A stretch of DNA of 15,896 nucleotides from a bacterium (GTDB lineage Bacteria > Verrucomicrobiota > Verrucomicrobiia > Limisphaerales > UBA11358), in the NCBI GenBank assembly GCA_021781185.1, contig JAJXXI010000002.1, positions 1 through 15,896 on the forward strand. The letters run 5' to 3'. The first letter of the stretch is position 1. Each line of letters starts with the position of its first letter. Position numbers and translations under genes: made by a program. A model generated the notes under the pieces. The model saw only the letters and a program-made list of their open reading frames with translations. It ran no database searches and had not been told where the DNA came from. This document shows, piece by piece, positions 1-7,161 of this stretch.

Positions 1-411
1 GAAGCAAATCCCGGCGATGCCACGCTCTTCCGCCACACGGCAAAGATTGACGAATGGATCGAGGCCACGGGCACCGACCTGGCCTTGCGGCTGTTGGCGG
101 CGAGCTGGAGCTGCGATCCTTTGGGAGCACGGGTGATTTTTCATCACGATCAAGGGGCCGGGGACTTCTTTGAACAAGCGAGCCCCGAGGAAGTCCGTTC
201 TGTGGTCATCAATCCAAAGGCACATGCAGACTACACAGTTTCATTGGGCACGCGGGTTTCGGCCTATCCGACGACGGCCAACTATGTTTTCAAAACCCGC
301 GGCGGAGCGACGGGAGTGCTGCAAATCGCCGGTTTTACAAACAATCCAAACGGCGTGAAGCTTCGCTACAAGCTGGTGCAACAAGCCGATTCTTCAGGAA
401 GTCATCTTTGA
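1..411 (+). CDS. C-terminal part of an unrecognised protein (5' end outside window)
   Basis: The frame is open from base 1 to a TGA at 409-411 and gives 136 residues with no start in view, so this is the 3' end of a longer gene. The visible part has no catalytic motif, metal site or membrane helix that I recognise. Its last 50 residues alternate short hydrophobic and polar stretches (for example GVLQIAGFT and VKLRYKLVQ), as expected for a small beta-rich C-terminal domain. From memory, similar endings occur on large multidomain proteins of Verrucomicrobiota, but I cannot name the family. It converges on the arsenic operon and is separated from arsC by a 78-bp gap holding a hairpin. I propose no function; that this is a real coding end is fairly likely from the long open frame and protein-like composition. 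Confidence 0.6.
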   Translation, partial: EANPGDATLFRHTAKIDEWIEATGTDLALRLLAASWSCDPLGARVIFHHDQGAGDFFEQASPEEVRSVVINPKAHADYTVSLGTRVSAYPTTANYVFKTRGGATGVLQIAGFTNNPNGVKLRYKLVQQADSSGSHL

Positions 412-426
412 AATTGGGAGGGATGC

Positions 427-446
427 CGGCTTCCTGCCGGAAGCCG
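427..446. terminator. Perfect hairpin between convergent genes, possible bidirectional terminator
   Basis: The arms CGGCTTCC (427-434) and GGAAGCCG (439-446) pair perfectly over 8 bp around the 4-nt loop TGCC. The hairpin starts 16 nt after the stop of the left-edge gene and ends 44 nt beyond the arsC stop on the other strand, where a shared terminator would sit. There is no clear U-tract on either side, so it does not meet the classic intrinsic terminator definition; it could equally be an extragenic palindrome. Confidence 0.35.
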
Positions 447-489
447 CTATGTCTGGCAGCGTGGCCGCAAGTCTGCAGACCGTCGCATG

Positions 490-924
490 CTATTTCGGAG
501 CGCTATCGCGCAAACCGGCGGCATACGCTTCAAACACCCGGCGCATTTCATCGCGCACGGTGCGGAAACATTGCAGGATTTCCGCCTCGCTGCCGGTGGC
601 TTTGGCGGGGTCGAAGAACGGCCAATGATGGCGGTTCACCTGGCCGGGGAAAATCGGGCAGGCCTGGTCGGCGTTGCCGCAGACGGTGATGACGGTGTGA
701 ACCGGTTGCTCCAGAAATTCGCTCAGATGCTTCGAGCGATGCCCGGAAATGTCAATGCCCACCTCGGCCATGACCTTGATGGCCAGCGGATGGACATAGC
801 CGGCGGGCTTGGAGCCGGCGCTTTGGACATTGGCGAGGTCGCCAAGGGCGGCGCGCAAAAAGCCTTCGCCGATATGACTGCGGCACGAGTTTCCGGTGCA
901 GAGGATCAAGATGGTGGGTTTCAT
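490..924 (-). CDS. arsC: Arsenate reductase, thioredoxin-coupled (LMW-PTP fold)
   Basis: Reduces arsenate to arsenite in the cytoplasm so that Acr3 can export it; electrons in this family come from thioredoxin. Starting at the ATG at 924 the protein has 144 residues, close to the usual 130-145. The phosphatase-like P-loop CTGNSCR is at 9-15, giving catalytic C9 and the CX5R arginine R15. The redox relay pair C82 and C89 lies in VCGNADQAC, and D105-P106 matches the conserved DP loop. An upstream in-frame ATG at 948 would add eight residues (MFDASPII), but it lies inside an inverted repeat and would displace the P-loop from the N-terminus, so 924 is preferred. It is the last gene of the ars operon, about 105 nt after acr3. 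The segment after R15 reads SHIGEG where SQMAEG or SHMAEG is common, a minor variation. No strong Shine-Dalgarno is visible. Confidence 0.93.
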   Translation of the reverse strand: MKPTILILCTGNSCRSHIGEGFLRAALGDLANVQSAGSKPAGYVHPLAIKVMAEVGIDISGHRSKHLSEFLEQPVHTVITVCGNADQACPIFPGQVNRHHWPFFDPAKATGSEAEILQCFRTVRDEMRRVFEAYAAGLRDSAPK

Positions 925-942
925 GATTATTGGGGAAGCATC

Positions 943-1028
943 GAACATTCAACATCGAATGTCCAAGGACGGTTGTGTTTGTGTGTTTGGTTGGGAGTTG
1001 GGCCTTGAAAGTTAAATGTTGAATGTTT
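943..1028. repeat. Long imperfect inverted repeat between acr3 and arsC
   Basis: Arm 1 (943-968) and arm 2 (1003-1028) are 26 nt each and pair at 20 of 26 positions, including a run of 12 (AACATTCAACAT against ATGTTGAATGTT) and a CCAAGG/CCTTG end. The 34-nt loop is strongly strand-biased in G and T. It fills the acr3-arsC gap, so the operon transcript would fold here. Its composition differs from the GC-rich genes beside it, which suggests an inserted palindromic (MITE- or REP-like) element rather than native leader sequence. A role in attenuation or mRNA processing is possible. Confidence 0.6.
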
Positions 1029-1029
1029 C

Positions 1030-2103
1030 TCAGCTCAAACGCGACTGATACCAGCCGCGCGACTGGTTGCAGATTTTGCAGACGGACAGCATCACCGGCA
1101 CCTCGACGAGCACGCCGACGACCGTTGCCAGCGCCGCGCCGGAACCCGCGCCAAACAGCGTGATGGCCACCGCCACGGCCAGCTCAAAGAAATTGCTGGC
1201 CCCGATGAGCGCGCCGGGCGAGGCGACATTGTGCGGCACGCGGAGCTTGCGCATCAGCAAGTAGGCGAGGGTGGAGTTGAAATAAACCTGGATGATAATC
1301 GGCACGGCCAGCAGGAGCACGGCGAGCCAGCGCGTGGTCAGATTTTCCGCCTGAAACGCGAAGATCAAAACCAGTGTCAGCAGCAGCGCGAAGATCGTTA
1401 CCGGATGAAATTTCGGCAGAAACTTCTGCTCAAACCAGTCCTTGCCATGTGTTTTTAACAGCACGGTTCGTGTCAACCAGCCCGCTGCCAGTGGAATGAC
1501 GATGAACACCACCACGCTGGTGATGAGCACTTTTGACGGCACCACGACGTTCGCCACGCCGCACAGCAACATCACGATGGGCGCGAAAGCGACGAGCATG
1601 ATGAGGTCGTTCACCGCCACCTGGACGAGCGTATAGACCGGGTCGCCGTCGGTGAGATAGCTCCAGACAAAGACCATGGCCGTGCAAGGCGCGGCGGCGA
1701 GGATGATGAGTCCGGCGGTGTATTCCTTCGCCAGCTCCGGCGAAATCCACGGCGCGAAAACATGCTGCATGAACAGCCAGCCGAGAAAGGCCATGCTGAA
1801 CGGCTTGACCAGCCAGTTCACGAGCAGCGTGACGGCGAGACCTTTGGGTTTTTGGGCGATGCCGCCGATGGCGCTGAAATCCACCTTGAGCATCATCGGA
1901 TAAATCATCAGCCAGATGAGCACCGCGATCGGCGCGTTGACGTGCGAGTCATGCACGAATTCGACTTTGCTCAAAGCCGTGGTGAAGCCGGGGGCGATTT
2001 TGCCGAGCGCCACGCCGACAACCATGCAAAGGAAAACCCAGACGGTGAGGTAACGTTCAAAAAACGCCAGGCGTTTGGGTGGGTTTTTGTTGTCGTGACT
2101 CAT
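1030..2103 (-). CDS. acr3: Arsenite efflux transporter, ACR3 family
   Basis: Inner-membrane carrier that extrudes As(III) using the proton motive force. The 357-residue length and about ten hydrophobic helices fit the ACR3 family (bile acid/arsenite/riboflavin transporter superfamily), not the 430-residue ArsB family. The conserved cysteine needed for transport is in APCTAMVFVWSYL (C140), and the conserved glutamate is in GASNFFELAVA (E307); these correspond to Cys129 and Glu305 of the Corynebacterium glutamicum protein. The ATG at 2101-2103 overlaps the arsM stop in ATGA, so translation is probably coupled to arsM. A short Cys-containing tail (CKICNQ, 342-347) follows the last helix. In this operon it exports the product of ArsC and competes with ArsM for arsenite. 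Confidence 0.95.
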   Translation of the reverse strand: MSHDNKNPPKRLAFFERYLTVWVFLCMVVGVALGKIAPGFTTALSKVEFVHDSHVNAPIAVLIWLMIYPMMLKVDFSAIGGIAQKPKGLAVTLLVNWLVKPFSMAFLGWLFMQHVFAPWISPELAKEYTAGLIILAAAPCTAMVFVWSYLTDGDPVYTLVQVAVNDLIMLVAFAPIVMLLCGVANVVVPSKVLITSVVVFIVIPLAAGWLTRTVLLKTHGKDWFEQKFLPKFHPVTIFALLLTLVLIFAFQAENLTTRWLAVLLLAVPIIIQVYFNSTLAYLLMRKLRVPHNVASPGALIGASNFFELAVAVAITLFGAGSGAALATVVGVLVEVPVMLSVCKICNQSRGWYQSRLS

Positions 2104-2957
2104 GGTTTGCGCGCCGTGACTTCTACGCTGGCGATGTAATCTGCCGGCTTCGTTCCGGCTGGAATCAATTCCATCAACTTTTTGTATAGTGGATCTTCCC
2201 AGTCGGTGAGCGCTTCCACATAACCCGCTTTGGGTTTCAGCACCACGTTGGTTAAGCCCGCTTCCTTGGCCATCCGGCCGGTTTCGGAAATCAAGACAGC
2301 CCCGGCGACGCAGCCGATCCGGGCTTCCACCAGTTTCAGCACTTCCGGCGGCAGCGGTTTGAGCAAGGCCATGTCGGAAACGGCGACGCGCCCGCCGGGT
2401 TTGAGCACGCGCGCCATTTCGCGCCAGACCTGAGCCTTGTCGGGAGACAGGTTGATAACGCAGTTGGAGATGATCACTTCCACGGAATGGTCAGCGACAG
2501 GCAGGTGTTCGATTTCGCCGAGGCGGAATTCCGTGTTGTCCAAGCCGGTTTCCTTGCGGTAATGCGCGATGTTGTTGCGCGCCTTGGCCAGCATTTCCGG
2601 TGTCATGTCCACGCCAATCGCACGACCGGTGGCACCGACCTTTCGACCGGCGATGAAAATATCGAAGCCGCCGCCAGCCCCCAGGTCGAGCACCGTTTCA
2701 CCGGGCTTTAGAGCTGCAAGAGCCGCCGGATTGCCACAGGACAGCCCCATGTTGGCACCTTCCGGCAAGGTCTGAAGTTCCTCGACCGTGTAGCCCAGTT
2801 CGCGGGCGAGCTTGTCAGCTTCTTGCGGAGTGGAGCCACAGCAGGAGACCCCGGTCGCGCAGCAGCCGGCGGAGTTTTCCTCGGCAATTTTGGCGTAGCC
2901 TTCGCGCACCAGGCGGCGCACGGAATCGTTTTGATCATAGTTTGTCAATGTTTTCAT
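2100..2957 (-). CDS. arsM: Arsenite S-adenosylmethionine methyltransferase
   Basis: Cytoplasmic enzyme that methylates As(III) with S-adenosylmethionine, giving methylated and finally volatile arsines. The 285-residue protein has the class I SAM motif [10 protein letters not shown] at 90-99. Three cysteines line up with the As(III)-binding triad of algal ArsM (Cys72, Cys174 and Cys224 of CmArsM): C74 in GLSCGNP, C166 in ISNCVINL and C216 in ARIGCVAGA. An N-terminal cluster CCATGVSCC (32-40) precedes the SAM domain; similar Cys-rich segments occur in prokaryotic ArsM proteins and may gather arsenite. The start at 2957 is 3 nt after the arsR stop, and the end overlaps acr3 by 4 nt, so arsR-arsM-acr3 is one transcription unit. 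Confidence 0.95.
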   Translation of the reverse strand: MKTLTNYDQNDSVRRLVREGYAKIAEENSAGCCATGVSCCGSTPQEADKLARELGYTVEELQTLPEGANMGLSCGNPAALAALKPGETVLDLGAGGGFDIFIAGRKVGATGRAIGVDMTPEMLAKARNNIAHYRKETGLDNTEFRLGEIEHLPVADHSVEVIISNCVINLSPDKAQVWREMARVLKPGGRVAVSDMALLKPLPPEVLKLVEARIGCVAGAVLISETGRMAKEAGLTNVVLKPKAGYVEALTDWEDPLYKKLMELIPAGTKPADYIASVEVTARKP

Positions 2958-2960
2958 AAA

Positions 2961-3326
2961 TCAGCAGCATTTTTGCCGTCGGCAGATGACGGCGAGGTCG
3001 GTTTTCAAAATTTCCTTCAGTTTTTTTGCGTCGGCAGCGGCTTCCTCCGTTTTGGCCAGCGATTTCTGAACCCAGTCCAGGGCTTCGCGGACAACAATGG
3101 GTGCAGTCTTCTGGGCCAGCCGGTAATAAACCCAGCGCTCGGACTTGCGCGAGAGAATCAGCCCGGCGTGGTGCAGAATGGAAAGATGCTTGGAGACCGT
3201 GGAGGGCGCGAAATGGAACAGTTCGGTGATCTGGCAGACGCACAGTTCGCCGCGTTTGAGGGCGAGTAGAATCCGCACCCGGTTCGGATCGGACAACGCC
3301 CGGGTGATGGCCATGAATTCACGCAT
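2961..3326 (-). CDS. arsR: ArsR/SmtB-family arsenite-responsive repressor
   Basis: Dimeric winged-helix repressor that leaves DNA when arsenite binds. The 121-residue protein has the metal box ELCVCQ (C29 and C31) at the start of the recognition region, followed by the helix-turn-helix APSTVSKHLSILHHAGL (40-56) and the wing SERWVYYRL (62-70). The third cysteine of the E. coli-type box (ELCVCDLC) is absent, but C115, C120 and C121 lie in the extreme C-terminus and could complete a three-thiol site. The start at 3326 is preferred over the internal ATG at 3314 because it adds the normal first helix. The promoter region holds a perfect 7-bp inverted repeat ending 9 nt upstream, a likely site of autoregulation. 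No Shine-Dalgarno is visible. Confidence 0.93.
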   Translation of the reverse strand: MREFMAITRALSDPNRVRILLALKRGELCVCQITELFHFAPSTVSKHLSILHHAGLILSRKSERWVYYRLAQKTAPIVVREALDWVQKSLAKTEEAAADAKKLKEILKTDLAVICRRQKCC

Positions 3327-3334
3327 ATAAAGTC

Positions 3335-3354
3335 ATTTCGTCAAACAACGAAAT
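3335..3354 (-). promoter_or_regulatory. Probable ArsR operator upstream of arsR
   Basis: The arms ATTTCGT (3335-3341) and ACGAAAT (3348-3354) form a perfect inverted repeat around a 6-nt spacer. It lies 9 nt upstream of the arsR start codon, the usual position for ArsR autoregulation, and its size matches ArsR/SmtB half-sites. Read on the - strand, a TTGACC (3384-3379) lies 24 nt upstream and may be a -35 element, but I see no good -10 at normal spacing. Because the repeat nearly abuts the start codon, the transcript is probably leaderless or has a very short leader. Confidence 0.6.
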
Positions 3355-3427
3355 AAGTGTGCGCCCATTCCCCTCCAGGGTCAATCATTTTTTAGTGCGA
3401 CAGGCGGGGGGACGGGTTGTGTGGCGG

Positions 3428-3982
3428 TCAGGGCAGCATTCTTTTTATGTAGCCATCCTTTTCAAATATTTCCCTCCTTGCCGCCAAACCCACATGAATC
3501 GCCAGCAAAGCGACGATGACATACGAAATGGAAATGTGCATGAACCATGCGATGGTGGACAGAACACTGTTTGGGTGGGAAAAACCCGGAATTGAAAACA
3601 GGTGAAAGAAGGGGGTCGGATGCCCGCCGGCGGCGGACATGAGCAGCCCGGTCAACGGCATCAGGATCATCACTGCATAAAGGCCGTTTTCAACAAAATG
3701 GATGGTGACTTTTTCCCAGGCGGAAAGGCCGTTCGCCCAGTCCGGCAAACGGGTGGTTTTGCGCCAGATTATCCGCAGAAGGACGATGCCCAGAATCAGC
3801 AGGCCAAAAGATTTGTGCCAGGCAACCCAGCCGGAATTTCCCACCCCGAATAACGTGGTGCCGGGGTCCATCCAATTCATGATGGTGGCGGTGGTGTATT
3901 GCCCGAAAAAGAGCATGAAGATGATCCAATGGAACCATTTTGTGATGGCACCGTATTTCGTTGTCGTGTTTTTCAGTGGCAC
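3428..3982 (-). CDS. Cytochrome b561-type diheme inner-membrane protein
   Basis: A four-helix membrane cytochrome of the bacterial CybB/DUF4405 type, expected to bind two b hemes and pass electrons between quinol and a periplasmic or membrane partner. With the GTG start at 3982 it has 184 residues. Helices lie near 15-33, 55-73, 97-117 and 143-166. Candidate heme histidines are H18 (KWFHW), H56 (AWHKSFG), H149 (WFMHISISY) and H163 (LLAIHVG). An ATG at 4060 would add 26 basic residues (MQPPIRRLDTK onward), but that stretch contains a TTGACA promoter-like element and a palindrome and is not typical of the family, so the GTG is preferred; the longer form cannot be excluded. It is 101 bp upstream of arsR on the same strand but outside the ArsR operator, so a link to arsenic is doubtful. 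The electron-transfer partner is not apparent. Confidence 0.8.
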   Translation of the reverse strand: MPLKNTTTKYGAITKWFHWIIFMLFFGQYTTATIMNWMDPGTTLFGVGNSGWVAWHKSFGLLILGIVLLRIIWRKTTRLPDWANGLSAWEKVTIHFVENGLYAVMILMPLTGLLMSAAGGHPTPFFHLFSIPGFSHPNSVLSTIAWFMHISISYVIVALLAIHVGLAARREIFEKDGYIKRMLP

Positions 3983-4009
3983 AGTTTTTTTTCTCGTGTT
4001 TCCGGCTTT

Positions 4010-4056
4010 TATTAAGCGCCGCTTTTGCTTGGTGTCAAGCCGCCGGATCGGCGGCT
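4010..4056 (-). promoter_or_regulatory. Candidate promoter with adjoining palindrome for the cytochrome b561 gene
   Basis: On the - strand a perfect TTGACA (4038-4033) is followed by 17 nt and then A/T-rich TTAATA (4015-4010), a weak -10 at correct spacing. Directly upstream, and sharing one base with the -35, is a perfect inverted repeat with 8-bp arms AGCCGCCG (4038-4045) and CGGCGGCT (4049-4056). A start near 4003 would give a leader of about 20 nt before the GTG at 3982. The palindrome could be an operator for an unknown repressor, or chance in GC-rich DNA. Confidence 0.35.
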
Positions 4057-4111
4057 GCATGATTTATTTGAACAAAACCTGCCTGACAGCGCTCAATGTT
4101 GGGTAACCCGT

Positions 4112-4140
4112 TTGATTCATGCGGGCCGGGAAGATTTAAA
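4112..4140 (+). promoter_or_regulatory. Candidate promoter for the eight-gene + strand cluster
   Basis: TTGATT (4112-4117), a 17-nt spacer and TTTAAA (4135-4140) match the sigma-70 pattern at four of six positions in each box. It lies about 45 nt upstream of the ATG at 4186, within the divergent gap between the cytochrome and permease genes. No Shine-Dalgarno is seen before the ATG. The call rests on pattern only. Confidence 0.3.
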
Positions 4141-4185
4141 CCGCTGGTATTTTTTCGGTGTTAGCGTAAACTTTCCGACCATTTA

Positions 4186-5160
4186 ATGCGCCAATTTCGC
4201 AACATCGCGGTCAATGCGTTCATGGAACTGGTCCGGCAGCCGATCTTTTTGCTGCTGCTGACCGGCTCCGTGATGTTTGAGATTTTTCTTGCTGTTCCGT
4301 ATTATTTTGCGTTTGGCGACGAAATGAAACTGGTCAAAACGAGCACACTGGCGGTGATGCTGCTGTCGGGTTTGTTTGGCGCGGTGTTGAGCGCGTCGTC
4401 GTCCCTGGCGCGCGAGATTCGCAGCGGCACGGCGCTGGCGGTGCTGTCCAAGCCGGTGGGGCGCGCGCAGTTCCTGCTGGCGAAGTTTGCCGGCCTGGCC
4501 GCAGCGCTGACCTTGCTGTCCTATGTCAACCTGATTGGCGTGATGCTCGCAAGCTGGATGTCGTTTGACGCCTATGGCCAGACTGATTTGCTGGGCATTG
4601 GCATCTTTGCCGGGGCGGTGGCCGTGGCCTATTCGCTGGCCGGTTTCAGCAATTATTTCCTGCGCCGGCCGTTTGTGAGCGACGCGGTGTTCCTGCTGGT
4701 GGTGATGATCACGATCGCGGCATTTGTGGTTTTCCAGTTCACCCGGCAGATGCAGACCCTCGGGCAGGTGGCGGCGGTGGACTGGCGGTTGGTGCCGGCG
4801 GGCATTTTGATTTTGTTCGCCCTGTGGATCCTGGCGGCGCTGGCGCTGGCGTGTTCCACGCGGCTGGACATGATTGCAACGTTGGCGGTCTGTTCCGCGT
4901 TGTTTTTGCTCGGCCTGATGTCGGATTATTTTTATTCGCAAGCCGGAGGCAAAGACACCGGCGGCGGCCCGTGGTGGGCGTCGGTGCTTTACAGCGTCAT
5001 CCCGAACTGGCAGCTTTTCTGGCTCGCCGACGCGCTGGAAAAGGGTAAAAACACGTTTCAATGGGCCTATGTCGGCAAGGCGTTTGGTTACGCTGTTTTT
5101 TATGCCGGCGCAGCACTGGCGGTGGCCGTGGCGCTGTTTGATGAACGGGAGTTAAGCTGA
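4186..5160 (+). CDS. ABC-2 type transporter permease
   Basis: Integral membrane subunit of an ABC exporter, 324 residues, with about eight hydrophobic segments (near 19-39, 53-72, 102-124, 136-155, 163-184, 201-221, 228-248 and 296-317). The cytoplasmic segment AREIRSGTALAVLSKPVGR (75-93) is the typical ABC-2/NosY-like coupling region with its conserved E-x-x-x-G-T and K-P-V/I-x-R. The second permease of this window has an equivalent ARDIEECQIQVVATKPVAR segment, so the two are distant relatives and could form a heterodimer. No ATPase gene is adjacent; the nearest is 6.2 kb downstream at 11401, on the other side of the SPFH/P-type ATPase block. The ATG at 4186 is the first start and lacks a Shine-Dalgarno. 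Substrate unknown. Confidence 0.85.
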   Translation: MRQFRNIAVNAFMELVRQPIFLLLLTGSVMFEIFLAVPYYFAFGDEMKLVKTSTLAVMLLSGLFGAVLSASSSLAREIRSGTALAVLSKPVGRAQFLLAKFAGLAAALTLLSYVNLIGVMLASWMSFDAYGQTDLLGIGIFAGAVAVAYSLAGFSNYFLRRPFVSDAVFLLVVMITIAAFVVFQFTRQMQTLGQVAAVDWRLVPAGILILFALWILAALALACSTRLDMIATLAVCSALFLLGLMSDYFYSQAGGKDTGGGPWWASVLYSVIPNWQLFWLADALEKGKNTFQWAYVGKAFGYAVFYAGAALAVAVALFDERELS

Positions 5161-5168
5161 AAGCCAGG

Positions 5169-5249
5169 AATGAACACGGATGAACATAACTATCGGAAGC
5201 ACGGGAATTTTGAACTGATCACCGGAATTCATGTTTACTAGTGTCAATT
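5169..5249. repeat. Degenerate intergenic inverted repeat
   Basis: Arms at 5169-5186 and 5232-5249 (18 nt each) pair at 12 of 18 positions. The wording (TGAACACGGATGAACA, then GTGTCAATTCGTGG just beyond) resembles the GAACACGGATGAACACGGA-type intergenic repeats I remember from Verrucomicrobiota and Planctomycetota genomes; that resemblance is from memory. It fills the 105-bp gap between the permease and the first SPFH gene, and may be a decayed mobile repeat. Confidence 0.35.
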
Positions 5250-5265
5250 CGTGGTTGAAATAAAA

Positions 5266-7161
5266 ATGGAACGCAACATCCAAAAAAACGGGCTGGTGAA
5301 TCTGGCCGTGGCGCTGCTGGTTTTCCTGGCAGGCCTGGGCGTCACTTTTTTCGCCGGCACGCTGGCCGGCGAGGCCGCGTCGGTTTTCCTCGGCCTTGGT
5401 GTCCTGGTGGCGCTCATGGGCTGGTTCCAGATGCGGCTGGAGGAAAATGAACGGCTGGAAAAACTGGAGCTGGACGAACTGGCGCACAGCCGGGGGACGT
5501 CGTTGTTTGAAGCCCGTGACGCCGGCAGCTATCCGGCCCGGAATGCGCGCGAGCAGTTTGAAAAGTTTTTCGTTCCCGGTTTTGCGGTTTTGCTGTTGCT
5601 GCTGGAGGTTGCGGCCGCCTGGTGGCTGTGGCGCTGGAGCGGAAAAACGACCACGCATATTGTGCCTGAACGGGCGCTGGCGTCACTGGCGCTCTTTGGC
5701 ATTTATGCGCTGCTGCTGTTTTTGTTCGGGCGCTTTTCGGTGACCATTGCCCGGCTGGAAAATCATCGCCTTCTGCGACCGAGTGCGAATTTCCTGCTGG
5801 CTGGCGCGTATGCCTGTTCCGCCACTGCGCTCGGCATCGCCGGCGTGAAGGCAGGATTTCCACGGGCGGATTTTTTCATTCTTCGCGCTTTCTGCGTCTT
5901 GTTCGTCTTACTCTCGGCCGAAATGCTGGTCACGCTGGTTTTGGAAATTTACCGCCCCCGGGTGAAGGGAAAGGTGGTCCGGGTGCTTTACGACAGCCGG
6001 CTCACGGGCGTGCTGGCACAGCCGGAAAGCCTCTTTACCACGGCCGCGCAGGCTCTGGATTATCAATTCGGCTTCAAGGTTTCGGAAACGTGGTTTTTTC
6101 AGATGGCCCGGCGCGGCCTGCCCGTCCTGCTGGTGGCCCAACTGGCGGCGTTGATGTTGTCCACCTGCATGGTGTTCATCGGTCCGGGCGAGCAGGGGGT
6201 GCTGGAGCATTTCGGGCGGTTGGACTCAACGCGCCCGGTTTTGAATCCCGGCGGCCATTTGGTCTGGCCGTGGCCGGTTGACCAGGTTTACCGCTATCGC
6301 ACCGGCCAGATTCAAACATTCGATATCGGCTTTACGCCTGACAAGCAAAGCGAGGCCGAGACCGCGATTTTGTGGACGGTGGTGCATACCAAGGAGGATA
6401 ATTTTCTCGTGGGCAACGCCGAACCGACCACCATTACCAACCAGTTCGTCGGTGCCGGCCTGGCGGCCGATCAGGAGTCGGTCACCAAGGTGTCTTCAGT
6501 GGGGTTGATTGATGTCAGCATTCCGGTGCAGTTTCAGATCACCAACGTGCTGGACTGGGCTTATCAAAATGCCGGCCAGAGCAATCTTCTGCAGGATCTG
6601 GCGGAGCGCGATGTGGTGCATTATCTGGCGGGGGTGGATTTGAACGCGGTGCTCTCGCGATTGCGCACCAGCGCCGCCGAGAAATTGAAGAGTGAACTTC
6701 AGGCTGACGCCATGCGGCACAAATTGGGGGTGAAAATTCTGTTTGTGGGGGTGCAGGACATCCATCCGCCGGTGAAGGTGGCGGGCGATTACGAAAAGGT
6801 GGTGGCCGCCGGCCAGCAGCGGATTGCGGACACCAATAACGCGGTGGCTGACGCCGTCCAGACCAACGCATTGGCCGGCGCGGCGGCTTTTGCTGATGTG
6901 AACCAGGCCCAGGCCGGTCAGGTGCAAACCATACTTTCCGCCTGGGCGCGTGCGGGTTTGTTCACCAACCAAATTGCCGCGTATGAGGCCGCTCCGTCGG
7001 TTTACCGGCAGCGCGCCTATTATCAGATGTTCCCCGCCGCCACCGCCCATGCGCGCAAATACATTTTGCTGGTGACCAATGTTCACAATGTGCTCGTTTT
7101 TGATCTGCAGGACAAAATCCGCGCCGATCTCCTGAATTTGAACGTAACCAATTCGCCATGA
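5266..7161 (+). CDS. HflK-like SPFH protein with seven N-terminal membrane helices
   Basis: Membrane protein of the SPFH/prohibitin superfamily; relatives build oligomeric cages or microdomains around partners such as FtsH. The ATG at 5266 gives 631 residues; a GTG at 5251 would add five. Hydrophobic helices are predicted near 11-31, 38-56, 104-123, 138-157, 175-195, 203-227 and 285-303. The SPFH domain begins at GPGEQGVLEHFGR (306-318) with PGGHLVWPWPVDQVYRYR after it. The C-terminus carries an Ala/Gln-rich coiled-coil stretch and an AAPSVYRQRAYYQMF motif resembling the HflK end APEVTRERLYLETM. E. coli HflK has one helix and about 420 residues, so the 280-residue polytopic front is the odd part. 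The last codons overlap the next SPFH gene in ATGA. A role in organising membrane partners is inferred; which partner is unknown. Confidence 0.85.
   Translation: MERNIQKNGLVNLAVALLVFLAGLGVTFFAGTLAGEAASVFLGLGVLVALMGWFQMRLEENERLEKLELDELAHSRGTSLFEARDAGSYPARNAREQFEKFFVPGFAVLLLLLEVAAAWWLWRWSGKTTTHIVPERALASLALFGIYALLLFLFGRFSVTIARLENHRLLRPSANFLLAGAYACSATALGIAGVKAGFPRADFFILRAFCVLFVLLSAEMLVTLVLEIYRPRVKGKVVRVLYDSRLTGVLAQPESLFTTAAQALDYQFGFKVSETWFFQMARRGLPVLLVAQLAALMLSTCMVFIGPGEQGVLEHFGRLDSTRPVLNPGGHLVWPWPVDQVYRYRTGQIQTFDIGFTPDKQSEAETAILWTVVHTKEDNFLVGNAEPTTITNQFVGAGLAADQESVTKVSSVGLIDVSIPVQFQITNVLDWAYQNAGQSNLLQDLAERDVVHYLAGVDLNAVLSRLRTSAAEKLKSELQADAMRHKLGVKILFVGVQDIHPPVKVAGDYEKVVAAGQQRIADTNNAVADAVQTNALAGAAAFADVNQAQAGQVQTILSAWARAGLFTNQIAAYEAAPSVYRQRAYYQMFPAATAHARKYILLVTNVHNVLVFDLQDKIRADLLNLNVTNSP

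Noticed and set aside
487..1008. + strand open frame opposite arsC
   Set aside because: The - strand encodes all four diagnostic ArsC cysteines; the + frame has no motif and runs into the inverted repeat.
3955..3964. Second copy of an ArsR operator half (ATTTCGTTGT) near the cytochrome start
   Set aside because: It is a 10-nt match inside the coding sequence with no opposite arm; chance is the simpler explanation.
4183..5061. 292-codon open frame on the - strand opposite the first permease
   Set aside because: The product is a Gln/His/Arg-rich low-complexity string; the + strand frame has clear membrane helices and the ABC-2 coupling motif.
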